Below are positions 1-10,900 of a stretch of DNA of 64,000 nt, in pieces. The stretch is from Bolinopsis microptera. Taxonomy: Eukaryota; Ctenophora; Tentaculata; Lobata; Bolinopsidae. The DNA is taken from NCBI RefSeq assembly GCF_026151205.1, contig NC_087080.1, positions 16,467,337-16,531,336 on the forward strand, in the 5' to 3' direction. The position numbers were made by a program, and so were the translations under genes. Under the pieces are notes generated by a model. The model saw only the letters and a list, made by a program, of their open reading frames with translations, searched no databases and had not been told where the DNA came from. Within the stretch, counting starts at the first letter, position 1. Each line of letters begins with the position of its first letter.

Positions 1-1609
1 ACAGGACACTACCCTATTATTACCAGTTAAACATATGGTCCCCACTACAGGACACTACCCTATTATTACCAGTTAAACATATGGTCCCCACTACAGGACA
101 CTACCCTATTATTACCAGTTAAACATATGGTCCCCACTACAGGACACTACCCTATTATTACCAGTTAAACATATGGTCCCCACTACAGGACACTACCCTA
201 TTATTACCAGTTAAACATATGGTCCCCACTACAGGACACTACCCTATTATTACCAGTTAAACATACGGTCCCCACTACAGGACACTACCCTATTATTACC
301 AGTTAAACATATGGTCCCCACTACAGGACACTACCCTATTATTACCAGTTAAACATATGGTCCCCACTACAGGACACTACCCTATTATTACCAGTTAAAC
401 ATATGGTCCCCACTACAGGACACTACCCTATTATTACCAGTTAAACATATGGTCCCCACTACAGGACACTACCCTATTATTACCAGTTAAACATATGGTC
501 CCACTACAGGACACTACCCTATTATTACCAGTTAAACGTATGGTCCCCACTACAGGACACTACCCTATTATTACCAGTTAAACATATGGTCCCCACTACA
601 GGACACTACCCTATTATTACCAGTTAAACATATGGTCCCACTACAGGACACTACCCTATTATTACCAGTTAAACATATGGTCCCACTACAGGACACTACC
701 CTATTATTACCAGTTAAACATATGGTCCCCACTACAGGACACTACCCTATTATTACCAGTTAAACATATGGTCCCCACTACAGGACACTACCCTATTATT
801 ACCAGTTAAACATATGGTCCCCACTACAGGACACTACCCTATTATTACCAGTTAAACATATGGTCCCCACTACAGGACACTACCCTATTATTACCAGTTA
901 AACATATGGTCCCCACTACAGGACACTACCCTATTATTACCAGTTAAACATATGGTCCCCACTACAGGACACTACCCTATTATTACCAGTTAAACATATG
1001 GTCCCACTACAGGACACTACCCTATTATTACCAGTTAAACATATGGTCCCCACTACAGGACACTACCCTATTATTACCAGTTAAACATATGGTCCCCACT
1101 ACAGGACACTACCCTATTATTACCAGTTAAACATATGGTCCCCACTACAGGACACTACCCTATTATTACCAGTTAAACATATGGTCCCCACTACAGGACA
1201 CTACCCTATTATTACCAGTTAAACATATGGTCCCCACTACAGGACACTACCCTATTATTACCAGTTAAACATATGGTCCCACTACAGGACACTACCCTAT
1301 TATTACCAGTTAAACATATGGTCCCCACTACAGGACACTACCCTATTATTACCAGTTAAACATATGGTCCCCACTACAGGACACTACCCTATTATTACCA
1401 GTTAAACATATGGTCCCCACTACAGGACACTACCCTATTATTACCAGTTAAACATATGGTCCCCACTACAGGACACTACCCTATTATTACCAGTTAAACA
1501 TATGGTCCCCACTACAGGACACTACCCTATTATTACCAGTTAAACATATGGTCCCCACTACAGGACACTACCCTATTATTACCAGTTAAACATATGGTCC
1601 CCACTACAG
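1..1609. repeat. 46-bp minisatellite, about 35 copies, carrying a splice acceptor
   Basis: Near-perfect tandem copies of a 46-bp unit fill the window from its first base. A few units lack one C in the CCCC run. Every unit contains CCCCACTACAG followed by GACACTACCCTAT. The last copy of this string is the acceptor and first 13 bases of the exon at 1610, so the array is an amplification of that intron-exon junction. The array continues off the left edge. Confidence 0.97.
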
Positions 1610-3661
1610 GACACTACCCTATGCTGATGAATAACAAGGCGGAGTGTGAAGAGCAGTGGGTAGAGCACGGCGGGGAGATGGTGCAGCCGGTGTGGATGGA
1701 GAAGGGAGCTTGGAACATGGACCCTCCTGCTTGTCTACCGTCACCATGGTCACGTGATAATCACCATGGCAACAACATGGACGGGTTTATGAACAACTAC
1801 AACTGGACTGTTCCTGAAGATATCCTCCACAAGAACTGTGCTCTCAGACTGAGGTAACATTTCACAGCAATATAACCAATTATTCCATTTATATAATTCC
1901 TGGCTTTTATATTTTACCTTGAAGAGTTATCATCACTTAGTTGTCTGCACCCTCTGATCTCCACCTAGGTACAATATTACAGCTGGAGAATTACCGGGCG
2001 GAGGTTTCGACTCTAGCATTAACGCTACTCTTAACGCTGAGAAGGACGACGCGTGAGTAAATTAAATTGTTCATCTCAGAGGTACATGATACTGGGAACT
2101 TAGGGAACTAATATATATATAAGGGAATTCTATCATTTGAATGAGGTCTGTTAACAAAGTAACAAAAACACTAAATAACTCTCACTTCTAAAATATCTGC
2201 AGCCCTACTGGTATTGACGTAGCAACAACGTACGGGCTCCCCACAGAGAACGATAGAGGGTACTACTTCCAACAGGACGCTGTGGTCAAGGTGAGACCAG
2301 GCTTCTGTTGTAAAACAATTTGTTTGAAAAACTTGCCATAATTTAAAATAATGGTTTTGTTAACCGGCTTGTGTAACTACCGATGAAGTGCTGATATTCA
2401 AAGATGTGGGCACAAATAGGAGCGGTGATGGTTAGTACCACCCTATGCTCCAAAATACTGATCTAGAACGTTTGTCAGGTATTCGACCTCCCGGAAAGTG
2501 ACGTTAAGCTGGACCTGGAAGTGACTCTGAACACAAACCAGTACGGCAGAACTTTCGAGGACAGAACCCACGTCTTTGAGATAAGGAAACGACCTGACGA
2601 CGTCCCAGAAAACGCTAAAATACACAATTTGAACGTGCGCGGGAAAAGAGGGAACATTGTACAGACGTACCCTGGAGTGGAGTATGATTACCAGCCCAAC
2701 AGACTGGAGATCAACCAGGACGACTATCTCCATATTCAGTGAGAACCACTCTCCTTCCTTATATATGTATTATACTTTCCTTCCCAAATAACATTTAAAC
2801 ACCACATTCCTTCTCATTTTATTTTGACCTTGTTTTAAAACAACATGTTGATTTCAATAACTGATATGTCCCACTAGGTGGACAGGGGCAGACTCAAACC
2901 CGGGAAATAATGCGGGACAGGGCCGAGCAAGGACAGACAGGAACAACATTGTCCCCCTGAGAGAAATCACATGGCCCAAAGAGGGGGCATTCGAGGACGA
3001 GGGTACTTACTTACTAATATATTATATATATTGAAGTGGGATTCTATATTATACCGCGATTAATTTATTAACTAATATAAATATTGATCCACTTAAATAA
3101 CGAAATATTGATTGTTTAAGTAAATAACCAACTGTTTCCTTTTTCTAGCTCACGGTTGTTTTGCCTGCAACTATCCGGAGCTATTCACCAACTCAACAAG
3201 TCTTCTCGGCTTGGGAAGAGACGACCTCATGGCTCTGGCTTATCACTCCGGCAGTGAGTTTGTTAAATTTATTTTACGTTAGAGAATATTTCATTTTAGC
3301 TATATTCGTGTGATGAGTTCTAAAACTGTGAGTAAACATATTAACCTCTTGACAGATCACTATTTCGGAGATATTGAAGAGTTAGACGATACTGGAACCC
3401 ACTTTGACCTGGGTCTCAGACAGATAAAAATGTCAGGAATATGGAGATTCTTGTGCACAAGAAACAACAACTTTACCAACCGCTCTCAGAAAGGAGAGAT
3501 CAGGGTGGTCCCCAAGTGAGTAGATCTGATCTCTATAATAATACAGCGAGTAGAAAGTGGGATCTCTTTATTAACCTGATTATTTTACATTTCATTCGAA
3601 CTTTAGAAAATAATATTAACCAATTAACACTTTCAGATCTGAACAGGCCGAAAGAGCGTAA
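1610..3661 (+). CDS. DD3-3-like secreted protein, paralogue A (3' part, 8 exons)
   Basis: Exons 1610-1853, 1969-2052, 2203-2290, 2479-2738, 2878-3002, 3149-3253, 3356-3515 and 3637-3661 join without breaking frame; all junctions are GT-AG. The product aligns along its whole length with the second gene at 7919-35868: shared blocks include [40 protein letters not shown] and CTRNNNF-NRSQKG. From memory, this is the DD3-3 family first named in Dictyostelium and found in many invertebrates. Its molecular role is not established. This copy stops 10-15 residues after NRSQKG (ending QAERA), so unlike paralogue B it has no C-terminal membrane segment and should be fully secreted. The 5' exons lie outside the window. 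The exon at 1610 corresponds to parts of exons 7, 8 and 9 of paralogue B, and the exon at 2479 to exons 12 and 13. The first acceptor is inferred from frame. Confidence 0.85.
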
Positions 3662-3769
3662 ACCCTAGTGATGATAAAAGAGATTGGTATAATCCCAAGA
3701 ACATTATATTCGGCGATCTTTAGTATGTTTTAGTTTATATTTATGTGAAACAAAATTGTCATGTTTTCG

Positions 3770-3775
3770 AATAAA
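3770..3775 (+). terminator. polyadenylation signal of paralogue A
   Basis: AATAAA lies 109 bases after the stop codon of the DD3-3-like gene, in AT-rich sequence. This is a normal distance for a short 3' UTR. Confidence 0.6.
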
Positions 3776-4071
3776 TTGAGGCTTTTAAAACAAAATCGTG
3801 TATTATTATTTTATAAATGTTACTAAATTTTTACAAAATGAAGCAAGTGACATGAATAAAATTAATTTATAGCAAAACGTTAAATGTAAAATAATTGCTA
3901 CAAATAAAGAAACACCGAAAATCTTGTCTCACGACACGAGACCGCTGCGAAGCTTACTGGGGTCCCAAGGTAACTGTGTTACTGGGGTCCCCAGGTAACT
4001 ACGTAGCAGGCCTGCAGTGTAATGAAAATCCGTCAAATAATAGGTACTAGAAAGTAAGAATAGAAGAGCTA
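3776..4071. other. intergenic spacer between paralogue A and the GPCR gene
   Basis: AT-rich, with no gene recognised. It contains a short imperfect duplication, TTACTGGGGTCCC-AGGTAACT, near 3956-3999. The two genes converge here. Confidence 0.5.
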
Positions 4072-5497
4072 TCAAACAGGTGTTGCTCCATCAGATATCA
4101 GATTTAAACTTTGATTACTTTTTATAGAACTTTTATTACTGGCCCCAGTCTCACTTACAGTAACAGTGTCCTGCATCTGAGAGAAGGAGTACATCTCTTT
4201 ATTAGAGGAGAGCTTATTTCTAGTGTTCTGTAAGCTGACCCTGAGGGGTCTACTCAGATACTGTATGTTCTGGAGAGAGCTCTGCACCATCCTGCTCCCC
4301 CTGTTCTCCACCAGTTTTCTAAACCTTCTGTTTATCATGGTGTATATAACGGGGTTACCCCAGGTGCTCATGGTGTAGAGGAAGTAACCCCCGAACTCTA
4401 ACCAGCTCAGTATACTCCTGTACTTAGCGCCCTTTATTGGCTGGTCATATTCCACCTGGGTCCGGAGATAAACCATCACAGATATCCAGCCCATGTAGAA
4501 AGTCCAGCCCAGTATAAAGAGTCCGGAGATACACAGTGTGGTTATTATGGGTTTCTGTTTGGACCTGTTCTTGGTGGTAGCGTAGCTGGTAGCCTTGTAG
4601 AGGAGAAGGAGGTTTAGAAGGAGCATGAGCAGGAAGGAGATGTAGAATATCATGTACAAGCTGATACCTGCCTGGAATACAATGTATAATGTATAATGTA
4701 TAATGTATACTAACATGTACAAGCTGATACAGTTATACCTGCCTGGAATACGCAACTTGTCAGCCAGTGGCTACTAACTAACTAACTAGTTGTTAAAAAC
4801 GAAAAATCAATCTAAATCTATTGAATTTAATGAAATATTGAAATTTTGAAAGAATCAGACGTAAACATTATCAAAAACCAACCTGTTGTTGTCCAGTAAG
4901 TTGCCCAAACTTTACATTGTCCTCTTCCAATTCGGAGCACAGTTCTCTAATCATGAAGGCTTTCCTGTCACCACAGGCTGAGCTAGACAAGCCCTGGAAC
5001 ATAGCGAGAGGGTAGAGCGCGTACCCCGCAGAAACAGTGCAACTAACAGCACCCACCAGCTTAGCTCGAGCTACTGTAATCCGCTTCAGTGGGTAGTATA
5101 TGACAGAGAGTCTGTGTAGGGTTATAACCAGGATCAGCAGGATGTTAGCTGTCCACGACATCACATTTACCCTGTTTAACACTATGTTCAGCAGCTTGTA
5201 GTTTATTAGCATGATCGGAGCGTTTATCTGGGCCGGGGAGCCGAATATATCTACTCCCTGCTCAATGTTCAGCAGGAATATATCGTTTATAATCATGATG
5301 AGTAGCGTTACTCCGTAGAGAAAGTCCATAAGAGAGAGGTAGGAGATGAAGGTGACAGTTATCTTGTCCACTCGCAGACTCCACTTGTCTCTGGATACGT
5401 TGGAGGTGACGAGGAGGATAAACCCGTTGCCTAGGATCGCTAGGATACTGCTCAGAATCCAGTAAGCAAATGTGGAGTAGTAAACCAAGTCGTTCAT
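4072..5497 (-). CDS. class A (rhodopsin-like) G protein-coupled receptor, two exons
   Basis: Exon 1 is 5497-4883 and exon 2 is 4671-4072, joined in phase 0 to give about 404 residues. It is a seven-helix plasma-membrane receptor; the ligand is unknown. Helix 1 has the GN motif (ILGNGFILL), helix 2 has SLMDFL with the conserved Asp, and helix 7 has NPVIYT followed by a basic stretch (RRFRKL). At the end of helix 3 the usual D/E-R-Y is replaced by HRL. Helix 6 reads LFILGWTFYMGW, without the usual CWxP. I start at the ATG at 5497. The open frame runs further upstream, but those codons cross a TSD into a Mutator-like element and begin with GTG, so they may not be original coding sequence. The true start, or an upstream exon, may have been displaced. 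The intron acceptor is duplicated (see 4651-4742). Confidence 0.82.
4651..4742 (-). repeat. tandem duplication of the GPCR intron acceptor
   Basis: On the minus strand, TATTCCAG followed by GCAGGTAT, with ATCAGCTTGTACATG close behind, occurs twice, about 70 bp apart and separated by a short ATTATACAT repeat. Use of the upstream copy (exon start at 4742) meets an in-frame TAG after ten codons, so only the downstream copy (exon start at 4671) yields a full receptor. Confidence 0.8.
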
Positions 5498-5548
5498 TTT
5501 AGTAGCTATTTCCTGAGCATGGTAAAAACTGTTAATATAGTTAACATT

Positions 5549-6874
5549 GGTAATCGTACTGTAGTGCGACACGTACTCTAGTGCGACACGTACTCTAGTG
5601 CGAAGTCCGACAAAAACACCCTATGTCGCACTAGGGTACGTGTCGCACTACGATCCAGGTAGCGTACTCTACTGCGACAAAATATCCTGACTTAAGTGAT
5701 TCGTCGGGTCGGTTCACGTCACTTATTTCGAAATGATCTTGCGAATACGATTCGTCGGTTCACATCACGTGTTTCGAAGTGATCCACTGATCACAATTCC
5801 TTCGGGTCAGTTCAAGCCACGTATGCAGTGTGTGATCCACCGGGTAACTCGTAAGCAGCATATGATCCTCATTCCTATCACACACATTCGGCATCGTATG
5901 AAGGTATATCTCCGATTGGGATAACAAGTTCATATGCTTGGGCCATATATAACTATAAGGTCACGATGATTCTACCAAAGCATCGAACAGCATCAACATG
6001 TCTTCTTCAATCACCTTCATTCCTGGACGCACTATACTGGTTCAAGAAACGTTATCCACGACGGATACCGCTACTGCCTGGATAAGAAGCGCGACGACAG
6101 GACTTACTGCGATGCACTGAGAAGATCTGCTCCGGACTTCTCAGTCTGATGAACGACACTACTGTGACCAGTAGTAGTACGAAGACCCATTCCCACCCTC
6201 CTACTCCTGCAGCAAACTCTGTCTACACAGCAAAGTAGAACATGAAACGGAAAGCTTCCGATACTGATCTCCCTACGAAACACCTAATTGCTGACGCTGT
6301 TGGACCCCTCTCCTTCGAAGCCATGTCAAAACTCAGCAGGAATCCCTCGCTAAGATGGCACGCACAGCTCGGACGAAGGCCATGAGGCATCCTGTTGCTC
6401 CCCGCTCTTTGGCTGACCTTGTCCTAACTCCTGACTACATCAGAACGAACGGTGGCGAAACCTTCCTTCTTTGGGATTCTACCTACTCAGCAGAGAGAAG
6501 AAGATCTTTCCTGTTCGGCACTGTGGAAAATATGGATCGTTTAGCCTTCAGCTGGTGACTATCCACGGACTCTATCCTGACGGCTGGAGAATTCCCCTTA
6601 CATTCGGCTTACTCCCGTGGATTGGAGGAAGATGCAGCAACATGACCTAGCGAATGTGTAAAGTGCTTTGTCGCACTTTAGTTCGTGTCGCACTACAGTC
6701 CAGGTAGCGCACTGTAGTGCGACAGTGTCGGCCTTGAAAATTCTCTGTCGCACTAGGGTACGTGTCGCACTACGATCCAGGTAACGTACTCAACTGCGAC
6801 ATTGTCGATCTTTGAGGTTTCGCACTAGGGTACATGTCGCACTAGAGTACGTGTCGCACTACAGTACGTGAACC
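5549..6874 (+). mobile_element. Mutator-like element (MULE), 1.3 kb, 9-bp TSD, degraded
   Basis: The ends are inverted repeats beginning GGTaatCGTACTGTAGTGCG on the left and, on the complementary strand, GGTtcaCGTACTGTAGTGCG on the right. The direct repeat GTTAACATT flanks both ends (5540-5548 and 6875-6883), and 9-bp TSDs are typical of Mutator elements. TGTCGCACTA-type motifs recur several times in both subterminal regions. The interior holds fragments of a FLYWCH-type protein, which often accompanies MULE transposases. No intact transposase is present, so the copy is non-autonomous. Confidence 0.85.
6041..6560 (+). pseudogene. FLYWCH-type zinc-finger protein fragment inside the MULE
   Basis: Frame-shifted fragments read HDGYRYCLDKKRDDRTY, then KICSGLLSLMND and HSHPP. 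This fits the FLYWCH zinc finger pattern (GYRY, a Cys pair and a final H-x-H). Further on come RHPVAPRSLADLVLTPDYI and RRSFLFGT-ENMDRLAFS, which resemble the linker seen before MULE transposase domains (from memory). Several frame changes and stops separate the pieces, so this is a pseudogene. The last piece is a 67-codon open frame at 6355-6558. Confidence 0.65.
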
Positions 6875-6883
6875 GTTAACATT

Positions 6884-7918
6884 AACATTTAGATTACAGT
6901 AAAACCTTTTTATACCGGACTCCTCGTGGGAAACGAAAAGTGCACTTGTACCTACTACTACTATGCACTGTATAGAAAGAAAACCCGGTTTACACAATAC
7001 CACCAAATCGATGTGGGCACTGAAAAAATCACAACCCCCTCAGGAAAAGAAGGATAAAATTTAACGAATAAGGATTAATCAACGTTTTTAGGAAAACGTT
7101 TTGCTAGTATTGTCCAATATTTAAACTACGATTTGGTTCTTCTCAATAAACAAAAAGATACTACAATGAGTATCTTCATAGACTCCCAAAGTCAACAAGC
7201 TTACTGATAGTTAACTTACTCGGTGGTGAGACAATTTTTATATTTCAAAGAATGAAAGGTCGGATAATGTATAAGCCTACATGTTCTGCGACAAAGCGCT
7301 CCGGCGAAGTGTCTGAACTTGCAACTTATGATAGAGGCTCACATGTATCATTACTGTAAAATACTGCACAATTTTAAACCCATCATATTTCAATTAGACT
7401 GGGTTTGGTTGGTGACGTGTAAGCTAAACTATCAATACTAGGTTACTGTAACTATTACTACTATTAGTATCACTACATGCTAATAGGATAGCAACTCTAA
7501 TATCATGGTGTCTGGAACAGGGTACTTTGGGTTGCAAAATAGCGTTCTAAATTAAATCAATACATAATTGATAATTGATATAGGCAAGCGCAAACTATTG
7601 AGTATCGGGTGCTCTAGGAATTATCGGGAGCCCACTTCTCTATCACTCTACAAATGACAAACCGATTAAATTTTAATGATATGAATAATTTAAAGGAGCC
7701 CTTGCACGAATTATACTATACGAGAGATCTTATCAGAGCGGACAATTACAAGGACATTAGAAACGATCTTGTCGATGAAATAAAACAGTTCTGTTCTGTT
7801 GTGCACAGTCTGTACATGTTTGGCTGATTTGGAACAGATGAGATTATTACCTAGTAGGTTCAGATAATAATATAATACAGGGTGGCCCAGAAGTAACTGA
7901 CTAAATACTGAGCAGGAT
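6884..7918. other. intergenic region upstream of paralogue B
   Basis: About 1 kb of AT-rich sequence. I see no credible coding exon, repeat array or clear promoter element. It should hold the 5' UTR and promoter of the gene starting at 7919 and, on the minus strand, any displaced upstream part of the GPCR gene. Confidence 0.4.
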
Positions 7919-10900
7919 ATGATATTGTTAACAGTGCTGCTAGTGGTGGGATTAACGAAAGGAGACGTATACCTGCATGGTCCCAGAGGCAGCAACAACA
8001 GACTAAATGAGCGGGGCAGGGAACGGGCTAATGCTAACAGGTAGGTAATGCTAACAGGTAAGTTATGCTTGGTAGGTAATGCTGGGTAGGTAATGCTGAG
8101 TAGGGAATGCTTGGTAATAGCTTTCTGTTGAAAAGTTACTTATAAGTTACATTACCTGGTTATATTTATGATTTTTGTCATTTCGGGCCATTTAGCACTT
8201 TAGTAGACATTTACATTTAGTCACTTACAATATTTTGGAGGAGATTGGATCACCCTATTTAAAAGGATTTTCTATATGAATATTGACATTGTAAGTTATT
8301 TGGTGAACCAGAACGAGATACATGTAAACACTAAATACCAGAGACAATAGCAACAAACACCTAATTACCTCCCAATTAACTCCTAATTAACTCCTAATTA
8401 CCTCCTAATTAACACCGCTAATAGTAGAATAATGGTTATAAACAAATTAGGAGCCTTAGCTTGTTTTGGCTACTATAGTGATAAGTTGAACCTCTCTCAA
8501 GGCATCAATCAAAGATTGGCAAATGTAGAAACGTGGATTTTGTCTTATTGATCTGACATATCATTTGCAATAAAGTATAAATTCTACAACCAGCATGTAG
8601 ATAATAGACAAGATAACAGGTTTAACTTAACCCTTAACTATTCGCAGACTGTTTGTAGATAATAGACAAGATAACAGGTTTAACTAAACCCTTAACTATT
8701 CGCAGACTGTTTGTAGATAATAGACAAGATAACAGGTTTAACTAAACCCTTAACTATTCGCAGACTGTTTGTAGATAATAGACAAGATAACAGGTTTAAC
8801 TAAACCCTTAACTATTCGCAGACTGTTTGTAGATAATAGACAAGATAACAGGTTTAACTAAACCCTTAACTATTCGCAGACTGTTTGTAGATAATAGACA
8901 AGATAACAGGTTTAACTAGACCATCAACTATTCGCAGACTGTTTGTAGATAATAGACAAGATAACAGGTTTAACTAGACCATCAACTATTCGCAGACTGT
9001 TTGTAGATAATAGACAAGATAACAGATTTAACTTAACCCTTAACTATTCGCAGACTTTTTGTAGATAATAGACAAGATAACAGGTTTAACTAGACCATCA
9101 ACTATTCGCAGACTGTTTGTAGATATTAGACAAGATAACAGGTTTAATTAGACCATCAACTATTCGCAGACTGTTTGTAGATAATAGACAAGATAACAGG
9201 TTTAACTAAACCCTTAACTATTCGCAGACTGTTTGACTCTCAGAACATTTGCAATAAAATATAAATTCTACAACCAGCATGTAGATAATAGACAAGATAA
9301 CAGGTTTAACTAGACCATCAACTATTCGCAGACTGTTTGTAGATAATAGACAAGATAACAGGTTTAACTAGACCATCAACTATTCGCAGACTGTTTGTAG
9401 ATAATAGACAAGATAACAGGTTTAACTAGACCATCAACTATTCGCAGACTGTTTGTAGATAATAGACAAGATAACAGGTTTAACTAGACCATCAACTATT
9501 CGCAGACTGTTTGTAGATAATAGACAAGATAACAGGTTTAACTAGACCATCAACTATTCGCAGACTGTTTGTAGATAATAGACAAGATAACAGATTTAAC
9601 TTAACCCTTAACTATTCGCAGACTTTTTGTAGATAATAGACAAGATAACAGGTTTAACTAGACCATCAACTATTCGCAGACTGTTTGTAGATATTAGACA
9701 AGATAACAGGTTTAATTAGACCATCAACTATTCGCAGACTGTTTGTAGATAATAGACAAGATAACAGGTTTAACTAAACCCTCAACTATTCGCAGACTGT
9801 TTGTAGATAATAGACAAGATAACAGATTTAATTTAACCCTTAACTATTCGCAGACTTTTTGTAGATAATAGACAAGATAACAGGTTTAACTAGACCATCA
9901 ACTATTCGCAGACTTTTTGTAGATAATAGACAAGATAACAGGTTTAATTAGACCATCAACTATTCGCAGACTGTTTGTAGATAATAGACAAGATAACAGG
10001 TTTAACTAAACCCTCAACTATTCGCAGACTGTTTGACTCTCAGAACAATAACAGAGGAGGCTACAATCAAGGTTCGCTGGTCTACTACGAGGGTTCTATA
10101 GTTAATATAGAGTGGTGAGTTAACTACATTAGTATCTAAAACATTAATATTGAATATCTAATATTCTTAAACACTGAATAAGCTGAATTTAGATCTAGAG
10201 CATAGACTTAGAGTATAGAGTGTATATTATAGAATTTTAATGTACAGTGTAGAGAGAAGCAAGAAAGCACTAAAGCACTAAAGCACTAAGCATTGTCACC
10301 TGGTTCAACTTCCCAATTAAGGTACCGATCTCAAAGTGACGATTTTTTGCCGTATAACATTCCGTGTAACAAGGTAATTCTATTACCTATTGTCTTCTTT
10401 ATATCCGGCTGCACGTGCCGCCTTGATATTTCATATAGTCTAAATGACCTGAAACTCGAAACCAAATACGAGAAAAGAAATATTGTTTTGAGGGTAAGGG
10501 AAGTCTAATCTTGAAGGTTTCACGACGACTGTATTATAATAGGGTTACGATAATGAGGGAGAGTAACTATTATACTCTAGTAGCAGGGAGGGGTATAACT
10601 ATTATTATTACTACTAGGTGGTAGTAATAGTATAAGTAATATAACCTAATGTAATAAGGGGGAATACTCATGGATCTGAATGCAGAATGCGGCATAATCA
10701 AATTTCCAGTCTGCCAGTACAGATGATATCACTAGCAAACCTTTATAAAAACTATAATAAAAGTAATACAACGAATATGTAGGGCATATTCGTTACGAAT
10801 ATAATTTACTGGCGACTCCACTATTATTACAAGCAACATCTTTAAGTACAATTAGCAATTATCTGTTATAGACAGCAGATAACAGTATAATAGTAGCGAG

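Noticed and set aside
3956-3999. GGTCCCCAGGTAA strings at 3986, 48347 and 60731 as a shared element
   Set aside because: The match is only about 13-20 bases and surrounding sequence differs at 3986; too short to claim homology.
5498-5572. Extra 25 N-terminal residues for the GPCR
   Set aside because: The frame starts at GTG and its first codons lie in the inverted repeat of a Mutator-like element, so I do not count them as receptor sequence.
7711-7998. A 95-codon minus-strand frame
   Set aside because: Antisense to exon 1 and the 5' UTR of the DD3-3-like gene, with no domain.
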